From Sporosarcina sp. ANT_H38 (GTDB lineage Bacteria > Bacillota > Bacilli > Bacillales_A > Planococcaceae), in the NCBI RefSeq assembly GCF_008369195.1, contig NZ_VOBC01000001.1, positions 1,054,001 to 1,118,000 on the forward strand: a stretch of DNA of 64,000 bases, written 5' to 3'. The notes beneath the pieces were generated by a model. That model had not been told where the DNA came from. It did no database searches and worked only from the letters and a program-made list of their open reading frames with translations. Both the position numbers and the translations under genes were made by a program. Numbering within the stretch: the first letter of the stretch is position 1; the number at the start of each line of letters is the position of its first letter. This document shows, piece by piece, positions 18,425 through 26,998 of this stretch.

Positions 18425-18437
18425 CTCTTCATTCAGA

Positions 18438-19574
18438 TTAAGATAAACGACTTCTAAAATCGTCGTATCCAAATTGTTTAATTACTTGAATACCATCATT
18501 AACGGTATTTAAGACGATAGAAGGTAAGTTAACACCATTAAATGTATTGTTTTTCACCATCGAGTAGTGGCCCATATCACAAAAGACAAGTTTATCGCCA
18601 GGCTTTAAAGGCTCATCAAACGAATAATCGCCAATAACGTCACCCGCTAGACAAGTCGGTCCACCAAAACGATAAGTATAAGCCTTTTCGTTCGGCATTC
18701 CTGCACCAATGATTTCAGGTCGATAAGGCATCTCAAGTACATCAGGCATATGACATGCTGCAGAAGTATCTAAAATAGCGATTGGCATACCGTTGTGGAG
18801 GGTGTCCAAAACAGTTGCAACAAGATAGCCAGTATTCAATGCGACAGCTTCACCAGGCTCTAAATACACTTGAACACCGTATTTATTTTTCATAAACAGT
18901 ATCGAACGGATTAGAGTTTCGATATCATAGTCGGGCCTCGTGATATGATGTCCACCGCCGAAATTGATCCACTTCATATTTTTAATGTATTTACCAAACT
19001 TTTCATCGACAACTTGCACAGTGCGCTCCAGTGTATCAGAGTTTTGTTCGCACATTGTATGGAAATGTAAGCCATCGACACCTTCAAGTTGGTCAGCTTC
19101 AAAATTCTCAAGCGTAACGCCAAATCTTGAATGCGAAAAACAAGGATTGTACATATCGACTTCGATTTCGGAGTACTCAGGATTAATGCGAAGTCCGATT
19201 TCTATTTGCTTTGGATTACTTTTGATTTTTTCTTTGAACTGATTATATTGTTGAAAAGAATTAAAGACAATGTGATCTGAATAGGAAAGAATCTCATCAA
19301 ACTCAGTTTCAGAAAAAGCGGGAGCATAGGTGTGAACTTCCTTGCCCATTTCTTCATAGCCCAGTCTCGCTTCGTGTAGGGAACTAGAAGTTACGCCATT
19401 CAAGTATTCTCCAATTAACGGATAAACTGAGAACATCGAAAATCCTTTTTGAGCAAGTAGAATCTTACAGCCCGTCCGTTCAATAACAGACTTCATTTTT
19501 TCCAAGTTTTTAATAAGCAACCCTTCATCCACTACATAGCAGGGGGAGGGGAGTGTGTTCAAGTCAATATTCAA
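18438..19574 (-). CDS. nspC: Carboxynorspermidine/carboxyspermidine decarboxylase
   Basis: This PLP enzyme of the alanine-racemase/ODC fold III class makes the last step of the carboxy(nor)spermidine pathway. The 378-residue length matches NspC. Landmarks: PLP-lysine segment ILLAQKGFS, substrate/PLP motifs FHTMCEQNSD and FGGGHHIT, EPGEAVALNTGYL, and the C-terminal CLAGDVIGDYSFDEPL with CDMGHYSMVKNNTFNG. The start was set at a TTG (MNIDLNTLPSP) eight bases after GAGGAGG; a TTG seven codons further upstream would overlap the previous gene. It directly follows the carboxynorspermidine synthase gene, so the two form a unit. Confidence 0.9.
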   Translation of the reverse strand: MNIDLNTLPSPCYVVDEGLLIKNLEKMKSVIERTGCKILLAQKGFSMFSVYPLIGEYLNGVTSSSLHEARLGYEEMGKEVHTYAPAFSETEFDEILSYSDHIVFNSFQQYNQFKEKIKSNPKQIEIGLRINPEYSEIEVDMYNPCFSHSRFGVTLENFEADQLEGVDGLHFHTMCEQNSDTLERTVQVVDEKFGKYIKNMKWINFGGGHHITRPDYDIETLIRSILFMKNKYGVQVYLEPGEAVALNTGYLVATVLDTLHNGMPIAILDTSAACHMPDVLEMPYRPEIIGAGMPNEKAYTYRFGGPTCLAGDVIGDYSFDEPLKPGDKLVFCDMGHYSMVKNNTFNGVNLPSIVLNTVNDGIQVIKQFGYDDFRSRLS

Positions 19575-19587
19575 TTTCAAATCCTCC

Positions 19588-20787
19588 TCAGTCAATCAAT
19601 TCAGGATTGAAGCTTTCCTGCCATGGAAGACCGTATTTGTTGAGAGCTTCCATGAATGGATCTGGATTGAACTCTTCGATATTGTGCACGCCAGGATTCT
19701 TCCATTTACCAGTCATCACAAGCATAGCACCGATCATTGCAGGTACACCTGTTGTATAAGAAATCGCTTGTGAACCGACCTCTGCATAACATTCTTGATG
19801 ATCACAAACATTATAAACATAATACGTTTTCTCTTCGCCGTCTTTAATACCTTGGAAAATACAGCCGATATTCGTTTTTCCTACAGTTCTAGGTCCAAGT
19901 GAAGATGGGTCTGGTAAGATCGCTTTCAAGAATTGTAGTGGAACAATTTCTTTGCCTTCGAAAATAATCGGTTCAATAGAAGTCATACCAATGTTTTCAA
20001 GCACTTTTAAGTGATTCAAATAGTTCTCTGAGAACGTCATCCAGAAACGAATCTTTTTGATACCTGTAATGTTGAGAGCAAGAGACTCCAATTCCTCGTG
20101 ATGTAATAAATATACATCTTTTGGACCGATTTCTGGAAGATCATAGACACGTTTAATTGATAATGGTTCAGTTTCGATGAACTCTCCATTTTCAAAGTAG
20201 CTTCCATTAGCCGTGATTTCACGGATGTTAATTTCAGGGTTAAAGTTTGTAGCGAACGGATAGCCATGATCGCCAGCATTTGCGTCCACAATATCGATTG
20301 TATGAATTTCATCAAAGTGATGTTTTAGTGCATGCGCAGAGAAGACACCTGTAACTCCCGGATCAAAGCCACTTCCAAGTAGGGCAGTAATGCCTGCTTT
20401 TTCAAAACGTTCTCTGTACGCCCATTGCCAGCTATATTCAAACTTAGCTTCGTCAAGGGGCTCATAGTTTGCTGTATCGACATAGTCAACGCCAGTAGCA
20501 AGACATGCATCCATAATCGTTAAATCCTGGTATGGCAATGCAACGTTAATAACGATATCCGGTTGGAATTTGTTAATTAGTTCAACCAGTTCTTCAACAT
20601 TGTCAGCATCTACTTGAGCCGTTTGAATTTTAGTACGGCCGCCGTCTAATTTTTCTTTTAACGCATCACATTTAGAAACTGTGCGGCTTGCGATACAGAT
20701 TTCTTCGAATACGTCAGGAACCTGACAACATTTGTGAACAACTACTCCTGCAACTCCACCAGCACCAATAATTAAAGCTTTTCCCAT
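19588..20787 (-). CDS. Carboxynorspermidine synthase (saccharopine dehydrogenase family)
   Basis: This NADPH enzyme condenses L-aspartate beta-semialdehyde with putrescine or 1,3-diaminopropane to give carboxyspermidine or carboxynorspermidine. The 399-residue protein has the N-terminal Rossmann motif IIGAGGVAGVVVHKC, then NVALPYQD, DTANYEP and GFDPGVTGVF, which are typical of the Lys9/CANSDH family. YYVYNVCDHQECYAEVGSQA and TTGVPAMIG occur near the end. The start is the ATG behind GGCGGGTG. It is the first gene of the synthase-decarboxylase pair and shares orientation with the speD-speA-speE-speB genes 215 bases upstream. Confidence 0.9.
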   Translation of the reverse strand: MGKALIIGAGGVAGVVVHKCCQVPDVFEEICIASRTVSKCDALKEKLDGGRTKIQTAQVDADNVEELVELINKFQPDIVINVALPYQDLTIMDACLATGVDYVDTANYEPLDEAKFEYSWQWAYRERFEKAGITALLGSGFDPGVTGVFSAHALKHHFDEIHTIDIVDANAGDHGYPFATNFNPEINIREITANGSYFENGEFIETEPLSIKRVYDLPEIGPKDVYLLHHEELESLALNITGIKKIRFWMTFSENYLNHLKVLENIGMTSIEPIIFEGKEIVPLQFLKAILPDPSSLGPRTVGKTNIGCIFQGIKDGEEKTYYVYNVCDHQECYAEVGSQAISYTTGVPAMIGAMLVMTGKWKNPGVHNIEEFNPDPFMEALNKYGLPWQESFNPELID

Positions 20788-20934
20788 AATGAACACCCGC
20801 CTATAATATAGTTTTTTAGTTTTATAAGTTGAAATGAAGAATAACGTTGAATACGCTTCAGCACTAGGGGATACCTTTCGCCAAGGTTAGACGAAGTATC
20901 CTTTAACCTGAATGAAATAACCACTGGGCATTAA

Positions 20935-20971
20935 TTGAATAATTTCTGCGAAGTACGCAGAAATTATTCAA
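20935..20971. terminator. 16-bp perfect hairpin downstream of speB
   Basis: Arms 20935-20950 (ending ATTTCTGCG) and 20956-20971 are perfect complements with a 5-base loop. It lies between speB and the synthase gene, so it probably limits read-through and splits the polyamine cluster into two parts. Confidence 0.55.
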
Positions 20972-20980
20972 ACCAACTCC

Positions 20981-20999
20981 GGTGCCAGTTACTGGCACC
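20981..20999. repeat. Short palindrome GGTGCCAGT-T-ACTGGCACC
   Basis: The perfect 9-bp palindrome with a single central base is immediately beyond the speB stop codon. A related 13-bp inverted repeat of similar sequence is present at 57851-57881. Confidence 0.6.
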
Positions 21000-21002
21000 T
21001 AT

Positions 21003-21848
21003 TTAAATGGCTAACAACAATTCACGTAGTACTTTACATGCTACAGCTGTAGAAACACCACTTTGATCGTAAATAGGAGACAGCTCATTTACGTCGCAAG
21101 CAACAATGTTAAGGCCGCTTACTTTTAACATTGCATTCAGTAATTCCATAAAGCTGACTCCGCCGGCTTCAGGTGTACCTGTCCCAGGAAATACAGAAGG
21201 GTCTAGGACATCCAAATCAATAGTTAAATAAACCGGTTTCCCTTTAAGTTTTTCAACGATTTCTTCTAACCCGTCGAAGTTAAACTTGTTTGTAAAGACA
21301 TGGTCTTTACCCCATTGAAATTCACTACGGTCTCCAGAGCGGATACCGAATTGGAATATTTTGTCGTCTCCGAGCAAGTCCCAAACTCTGTGAATAACGG
21401 TGGCATGAGAAAGTGTTTCACCAAGATAATCCTCACGTAAATCTGCATGTGCATCAAACTGGATCACATGTAGGTCAGGATGTTTTTTAGCAACAGCTCT
21501 CATTGCACCGAGTGTCACCAGATGTTCGCCGCCAATCATACAGGGAATTTTGCCATCTTCTAAAATTCGAGTTGTAAAATCTTCAATTTGTCCTAAAGCT
21601 CTTGACGTGTTCCCAAAACTTAATTCCAAATCTCCACCGTCAAATACAGCTATATCCTCTAAGTCTTTATCCTGATAGGGACTATACGTCTCAATTCCAA
21701 ACGATTCACCGCGCATTGCCTTGCTGGCGAAGCGTGTTCCAGGACGGAAAGAAGTTGTAGAGTCAAAAGGAGCCCCGAAAATAACGATTTTCGATTCTTC
21801 GTACTCATTGTCACAGCCAATAAACGTTTCAACATTTCTATTCAACAT
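21003..21848 (-). CDS. speB: Agmatinase
   Basis: Agmatinase is a manganese ureohydrolase that turns agmatine into putrescine and urea. The 281-residue protein has the metal-binding motifs GGEHLVTLG, FDAHADLRED and the Asp pair in TIDLDVLDPS, and the substrate loop GTGTPEAGGV. Its ATG overlaps the end of speE by 11 bases and has AAGGAG upstream, so it is cotranslated. With the arginine decarboxylase in the same operon it completes the arginine-agmatine-putrescine route. Confidence 0.93.
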   Translation of the reverse strand: MLNRNVETFIGCDNEYEESKIVIFGAPFDSTTSFRPGTRFASKAMRGESFGIETYSPYQDKDLEDIAVFDGGDLELSFGNTSRALGQIEDFTTRILEDGKIPCMIGGEHLVTLGAMRAVAKKHPDLHVIQFDAHADLREDYLGETLSHATVIHRVWDLLGDDKIFQFGIRSGDRSEFQWGKDHVFTNKFNFDGLEEIVEKLKGKPVYLTIDLDVLDPSVFPGTGTPEAGGVSFMELLNAMLKVSGLNIVACDVNELSPIYDQSGVSTAVACKVLRELLLAI

Positions 21849-22689
21849 CTTTTAATTGCTCCTTTACATAGTTCGGAAGTGCAAATGAACCAACATGAAT
21901 GTCTGTATTGTAATACCTTGTTTTTAAGTCAAGGTCATTCCATGCTGCTGCATCCAAATCTTGAATAGGGTCATATTTCTTCGACGCAAAACCAAACAAC
22001 CAGTGACCGGATGGGTAAGTCGGCATATGAAACTGATAAACTTTACAAACAGGGAAGAAGCCTACAATTTTTTGATGTGCTTTCCTCATACCAAGCGCAT
22101 CTTCAGCGTAAAAGGGACTTTCATGTTGATTCACAAGAATCCCATCTTCTTTTAGCGCCTTATAGCAGTTGCCGTAAAATTCTTTTGTGAATAGCCCTTC
22201 ACCTGGACCGAATGGATCTGTCGAGTCCACAATGATCAAATCATAGTCATTTTCGATTCTACGAACAAACTTTAGACCGTCTTCAAAGTACAGATTAACC
22301 CTCGGATCATCTAACTTTGAAGCTGTCTGCGGTAAATACTCCCTGCAGACATCGACAACCATTTTATCAATTTCGACCATGTCGATTTGTTCGATAGTTG
22401 GGTAAGCAGTCAATTCACGGATTGTACCACCATCACCAGCCCCAATAACTAGTACTTTTTTTATAGTTGGATTGGTTGCCATTGCTACATGTGTAATCAT
22501 TTCGTGATAAATAAATTCATCTTTCTCAGTACACATTACGAGTCCATCAAGTGTGAGAACACGGCCAAACTCCGATGTTTGTAAAATGTCGATTTTTTGG
22601 AAATCACTTTTACCAGTGTAAAGGTGCTCTTCCACTTCCACTGAAAAACGGACATTAGGCGAATGATTTTCTGTATACCATAAATTCAT
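21838..22689 (-). CDS. speE: Spermidine synthase (aminopropyltransferase)
   Basis: The enzyme transfers the aminopropyl group of decarboxylated AdoMet to putrescine. The 283 residues contain the N-terminal beta domain (FGRVLTLDG), the nucleotide-binding loop VIGAGDGGTIREL, the acidic pair MVEIDKMVVDVCREYLP and the active-site segment VDSTDPFGPGEGLF. A C-terminal SGHWLFGFASK motif follows. The ATG overlaps the stop of speA (ATGA) with AAGGAG ahead. It is in the same operon as speD, which supplies its aminopropyl donor. Confidence 0.94.
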   Translation of the reverse strand: MNLWYTENHSPNVRFSVEVEEHLYTGKSDFQKIDILQTSEFGRVLTLDGLVMCTEKDEFIYHEMITHVAMATNPTIKKVLVIGAGDGGTIRELTAYPTIEQIDMVEIDKMVVDVCREYLPQTASKLDDPRVNLYFEDGLKFVRRIENDYDLIIVDSTDPFGPGEGLFTKEFYGNCYKALKEDGILVNQHESPFYAEDALGMRKAHQKIVGFFPVCKVYQFHMPTYPSGHWLFGFASKKYDPIQDLDAAAWNDLDLKTRYYNTDIHVGSFALPNYVKEQLKDVE

Positions 22690-24146
22690 TCCACCAACTC
22701 CTTTAACACATTAATATTTGCAATGTCGCTGTCCTCAGTACCTGTTAAGAAACAGCCTTTATCCTTAGAGTATTGAATGAAATCCAAAATCTCTTCTGTA
22801 ATTCGTTCACCTGGCGCAAGAATTGGGATACCAGGGGGGTAACACATTACGAATTCACTAGAAATATATCCTGCGCTCTCCGAAATGGGCAACTTTTGTT
22901 TAGGTGCATAAAAGGCTTCTTGCGGCGTGAAAGCAACTTGCGGGCGAATATATTCATGGATGAAAACGCTGTTTTTATCCTTAGAATAGCGGCGTTTTAT
23001 TTCAGCGAGTGCTGCTACCAACCGTTCTAAATCTAGATGCCTATCACCGACAGATATATAGGCCAGGATATTACCGATATCACCAAATTCAATTTGAATG
23101 TCATATTCGTCTCGAAGAATATCGTAGACTTCAATACCTGCCAAGCCAATTTCACGAGTATCTACTGAAAGCTTAGTTTCATCAAAGTCGAAAATTGTAT
23201 CGCCATTCAGAAGTTCTTTTGAATAGGCGTAATACCCGCCAATTCTATTAATCTCATTCCTTGTATAGAGCGCCATTTCAGTCACTTTACGAAATATATC
23301 TTTTCCATTAAGTGCTAAACTTCTTCTCGAAATATCTAAAGAAGACAGTAGTAAATAAGAACCGCTTGTCGTTTGCGTCAAATTGATAATCTGTCTCGTA
23401 TAGCCTTCACTGACGTCATTGTTTATCAACAGGAAAGAGCTTTGTGTCAATGAACCACCAGATTTGTGCATACTAACGGATGCCATATCAGCACCAACTG
23501 ACATAGCAGAAGCGGGAAGGTTTTCTCCAAAGTAAAAATGTGTACCATGTGCTTCATCGACAAGTACGAGCATATCATGTTGATGTGCAAGATCTGTAAG
23601 AGCTTGCAAGTTCGAACAAATCCCATAATAGGTAGGGTTGTTTATGAGAATAGCCTTGGCATCCGTATTCTCCAAGATGGCTTGCTCCACATCTTTTACA
23701 GACATCCCTAAAGCAATACCAAGTTCACTATGTACACCTGGATTAACATAGATGGGAACAGCACCACTTAAAATGAGGGCATTGATGGCACTGCGATGTA
23801 CATTGCGGGGCATGATGATTTTATCCCCGGCTTTGCAAGCAGTCATGATCATTGCCTGCACAGCAGATGTTGTTCCGTTTACCATGAAAAAGGCGTACTT
23901 GGCATTAAATGCCTCGGCTGCTAATTCTTCTGCCTCTTTAATAACTGAAACAGGGTGGCATAGATTATCGAGTGGCTTCATGGAATTGACATCCATAGCT
24001 AAAGCCTGTTCTCCTAAAAATGAAGCTAGTTCTGGATTTCCTCTTCCGCGTTTATGACCGGGAACATCGAAAGGGACGACGCGCATTGATTTGTATTTAT
24101 TCAGCGCCTCCATGATAGGGGCATTATGCTGCAAAAGATTTGTCAC
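22686..24146 (-). CDS. speA: Arginine/lysine/ornithine decarboxylase (SpeA-type)
   Basis: This fold-I PLP decarboxylase of the Orn/Lys/Arg family has 486 residues, the size of B. subtilis SpeA. Key segments are the N-terminal VPGHKRGRGN, NGTTSAVQAMIM, PRNVHRSA, LVDEAHGTH, and the PLP lysine in SMHKSGG. The start was assigned to GTG at 24146, five bases after GAGGGGTG; the ATG at 24161 sits on top of that ribosome site. Because an agmatinase is in the same operon, arginine is the likely substrate, giving agmatine, although ornithine or lysine cannot be ruled out by sequence. Confidence 0.9.
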   Translation of the reverse strand: MTNLLQHNAPIMEALNKYKSMRVVPFDVPGHKRGRGNPELASFLGEQALAMDVNSMKPLDNLCHPVSVIKEAEELAAEAFNAKYAFFMVNGTTSAVQAMIMTACKAGDKIIMPRNVHRSAINALILSGAVPIYVNPGVHSELGIALGMSVKDVEQAILENTDAKAILINNPTYYGICSNLQALTDLAHQHDMLVLVDEAHGTHFYFGENLPASAMSVGADMASVSMHKSGGSLTQSSFLLINNDVSEGYTRQIINLTQTTSGSYLLLSSLDISRRSLALNGKDIFRKVTEMALYTRNEINRIGGYYAYSKELLNGDTIFDFDETKLSVDTREIGLAGIEVYDILRDEYDIQIEFGDIGNILAYISVGDRHLDLERLVAALAEIKRRYSKDKNSVFIHEYIRPQVAFTPQEAFYAPKQKLPISESAGYISSEFVMCYPPGIPILAPGERITEEILDFIQYSKDKGCFLTGTEDSDIANINVLKELVE

Positions 24147-24157
24147 GTAATCACCCC

Positions 24158-24976
24158 TCATTCTTCTAGATTAGAACCGTTGAAAATTTCCGTCATCTCT
24201 TTGCGTAACTTCGTTGTGATTTCGAGTCTTTCAAAAAGAGGTAGCTCTGAGACATCCGTATTGAACAAATAGTCCTGTAGGTTTATGTCTTTAATAAGTA
24301 GTTTTGTATGAAAAATATTAGATTGGTGTACATTGATATCTTTCCAATCGTATTTCAGCAATGTATGGCTATCAATATAATCCCGAATGGACTCAATCGA
24401 ATGATCTATATACAGCTTTTCACCTTCCATATTGCGTGTAAATCCACGTACTCGGTAATCAGTCGTAATAATGTCTGAGTCGAAACTTCCAATTAGATAA
24501 TCGAGTGCATTCAACGGGGAAATTGTGCCACACGTAGAAACATCAATATCGACTCGAAAAGTAGCGATCGAATTATCAGGATGATATTCCGGATATGTGT
24601 GGACGGTAACATGACTTTTATCCAGATGCCCGACGACCGTTTTACGAGTAGCCAAAATAGTACGTTCACCTTGATTACAAGATTCATCAATCAATGCGAT
24701 AGGAAAGGCTTCCTCCGAAATAAGAATCGTCACACTAGCACCTTGTGGATCGTAATCCTGTTTACTGACATTCAAGACATGTGCCCCAATTATTTCTGTC
24801 ACTTCGTACAGAATACTGGTTAATCTATCGGAATTATATTGCTCATCAATATAAGCAATATATTCACTTTGCTCCCGCTCACTTTTCGCATAGCAAACAT
24901 CATAGATGTTGAAGCTAAGAGTCTTTGTGAGGTTGTTAAAGCCATAAAGCTTCAGCTTATTTTCCAACCCTACCAT
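24158..24976 (-). CDS. speD: S-adenosylmethionine decarboxylase proenzyme (E. coli type)
   Basis: SpeD is a pyruvoyl enzyme that makes the aminopropyl donor for spermidine synthase. The 272-residue form resembles the long, E. coli-type enzyme rather than the short (about 125 residues) SpeD of B. subtilis. Self-cleavage is expected before Ser in HLDKSHVTVHTYPE. Other landmarks are YDPQGASVTILI and DIDVSTCGTISPLNAL. The start at MVGLENKL follows AAAGGCGTG closely, and a seven-codon extension to MFYMKGV is the alternative. It is the first gene of the operon, so the promoter should lie at about 24980-25060. Confidence 0.9.
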   Translation of the reverse strand: MVGLENKLKLYGFNNLTKTLSFNIYDVCYAKSEREQSEYIAYIDEQYNSDRLTSILYEVTEIIGAHVLNVSKQDYDPQGASVTILISEEAFPIALIDESCNQGERTILATRKTVVGHLDKSHVTVHTYPEYHPDNSIATFRVDIDVSTCGTISPLNALDYLIGSFDSDIITTDYRVRGFTRNMEGEKLYIDHSIESIRDYIDSHTLLKYDWKDINVHQSNIFHTKLLIKDINLQDYLFNTDVSELPLFERLEITTKLRKEMTEIFNGSNLEE

Positions 24977-25806
24977 CACGCCTTTCATGTAAAACAAATC
25001 TTAATATAAAGTATAACATTCCATAGTCTATATAATATAATCTAGATAAGTTGAAGTAAAGAATTCCACTAAATTTGTTACGATGCTAGGGGATGTTCCC
25101 TGTCCAAGGTCAGGTTGCTTCACCAACAGTCTTAGGGCTTCAGTTACTCCTTGGTAGGCGCCTTCGCTTAGTTTAAACAGGAATTCATTTGTCCAATATT
25201 TAGCTAAATTAATTTGCAGATATCCGCTATTGTTGCATTGTATTGCGGTGGAATGATGTGGAGCTGCTTAAAGAATTAATCAATTACCTGCAAAAAAATG
25301 CCCCTAATTAGTAGCAAGGAAACGACGACTAAATCAGTTACCTATACTATTAAAAGGAGCTTCATGAAAAGTGTAAACTAAAGCTTAATATTTAGTCAAT
25401 AGTTTTTATTGTTAGTGTCGTAATAGCATTTGTAAAATACACTTTCCACGAAAATATGAAATGGTAACTAGCAATGCCAAAAGGCGTACTTCGTTTAAAT
25501 GGGTACTTTATTCATCAAGATGATTTGAAGTATTTGTAAAGTGAAAACCATTCATTAATTCATCTGATAATCATTTATATATAGTTAGAGTTAATGATTC
25601 CATTCAAGCCCGTTCAGTTAACATTGTAAGGCGGTTAGGCTGAATTTCGCACACCTATTTTAAATTCCCCATACATAAAATGTTAAAATGATGATAACAT
25701 TACTAGCTATCACTTTAAAAATAGCGAAACTGGGGAAAAGTAAAGCACTCAAACCGAAAACTTAGCAGAATAATATAGAGATATCTCCAATGAAAAATGT
25801 GGAAAA
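24977..25806. other. Long non-coding stretch with a repeat-like segment
   Basis: No gene is supported here. At 25081-25180 lies a segment with GCTAGGGGAT at one end and AGGCGCCTTCGCT at the other. The first motif recurs near 20860, and the second recurs inside the IS left end near 46780. It looks like a degenerate copy of an intergenic repeat family. The promoter of the polyamine operon should be at the left end of this stretch. Confidence 0.35.
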
Positions 25807-25971
25807 ATGAGAGAATTCCAACGCCTTACCATACTCTTGCAAGGTAAATGTTTTGAAGCAGAAGAAGAGTGTTCTTTAATAAAGGAAGTGTATCAATCAA
25901 TTAGTCCAAAGGTTTATAAAAAGCTTGGACATTGGAAAGAACAAGCGAAAGACATTTCGAATCTGGAATAA
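25807..25971 (+). CDS. Candidate 54-residue protein or gene remnant
   Basis: A 54-codon frame starts MREFQRLTILLQG and is rich in Glu and Lys (AEEECSLIKEVYQSISPKVYK). It has protein-like composition, but there is no good ribosome site (only GTGGAAAA), so it may be a 5'-truncated remnant. It lies just upstream of the HExxH gene on the same strand. No family is recognised. Confidence 0.3.
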   Translation: MREFQRLTILLQGKCFEAEEECSLIKEVYQSISPKVYKKLGHWKEQAKDISNLE

Positions 25972-26056
25972 AAAGAGCAGGCTAAAGCGGTTAATAGTCC
26001 ACATGAAGCAAAAAAGTGTAACTCTATGCCAATACAAATGAAGGGATTTAATATGA

Positions 26057-26794
26057 ATGAAACAGATCTATGCATTTGAAAAAGTAGAAGATTACGTAAG
26101 CTTTCAAGCTATTACCGAAAGGTTTAGTAAAAGGTTAGTGCAGTACGAATATATGTTGAAAGAAAAATATGCATTATCTAGTGTTCCAAAAGGTATCGTA
26201 TGGACTACTGAAGAGCTTGCTACTACAGTTTTTTCTACAATTCCAATACCTGCTTATACAAACAATGAGATTATCTATATGTCTCCTGATTTAAAAGCAT
26301 GGCGAAAGCTTTTTTTAAAACAATTAGAGGGACGAAACCTTTCATACATTCAGAATTTCTATGAAAACTATTCCGAAAATCATTTGTTTGTTATCTTAGC
26401 TCACGAATTGACGCATCATTCCGATTTATTTATAGACGATTTTGAAGTTGCTCGAGAAAACAGTATATGGTTTGAAGAAGGCATGTGTTTTTATTTGCCA
26501 AGAAGATTGCTGTTAACTCAAAAAGAATTTGAAGAAATAACAACAGTGGAATCTGAATTAGTTGAAGTATTCAAGGATGAATATGGAAATCGTCCTTTGG
26601 ATGAATTTGGTAGTAGTTCTTATCGAGGCAGTTTAGCTAGTATTATGTATGATTATTGGCGTAGTTTTTTAGCAGTGAAGTATCTAATAGAAATTCAAGC
26701 TAATGGTAATATAAATACAGTTTTTAAGCACTATCATAATTGGCATAACGAAGGACGAAAAGTACCCTTAACGCAGTACTTTGAATTGGATTAA
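26057..26794 (+). CDS. Putative zinc metalloprotease-like protein (HExxH)
   Basis: The 245-residue protein has no signal peptide and carries AHELTHHSD, an HExxH zinc-binding and catalytic motif at about residues 116-124. About 25 residues later comes WFEEGMCFYLP, the spacing of a third Glu ligand in gluzincin peptidases. The N-terminal part has alternating strands. The exact family was not recognised. It could be a cytoplasmic peptidase or a degenerate M1/M4-like domain. The ATG at 26057 lies 11 bases after AAGGGA; an overlapping ATG at 26053 runs into a stop after eight codons. Confidence 0.65.
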   Translation: MKQIYAFEKVEDYVSFQAITERFSKRLVQYEYMLKEKYALSSVPKGIVWTTEELATTVFSTIPIPAYTNNEIIYMSPDLKAWRKLFLKQLEGRNLSYIQNFYENYSENHLFVILAHELTHHSDLFIDDFEVARENSIWFEEGMCFYLPRRLLLTQKEFEEITTVESELVEVFKDEYGNRPLDEFGSSSYRGSLASIMYDYWRSFLAVKYLIEIQANGNINTVFKHYHNWHNEGRKVPLTQYFELD

Positions 26795-26998
26795 GGTTGA
26801 ACTTCATCTAAATTACATGTCAATTTAATGAGGGAGGGGAGTTGATATATCTTACTTCCCTTCATTTTCAAAATGAACCATTTCCAGTTTAGTTTTTTTG
26901 CTCACACCAAAATGGTAAAACGGAAATAAGTGCTTATTATTTTAGTATAGACATGTTACACTTAAATGTATTCTTATTTAATAAAAGGGCGTGTTAAT

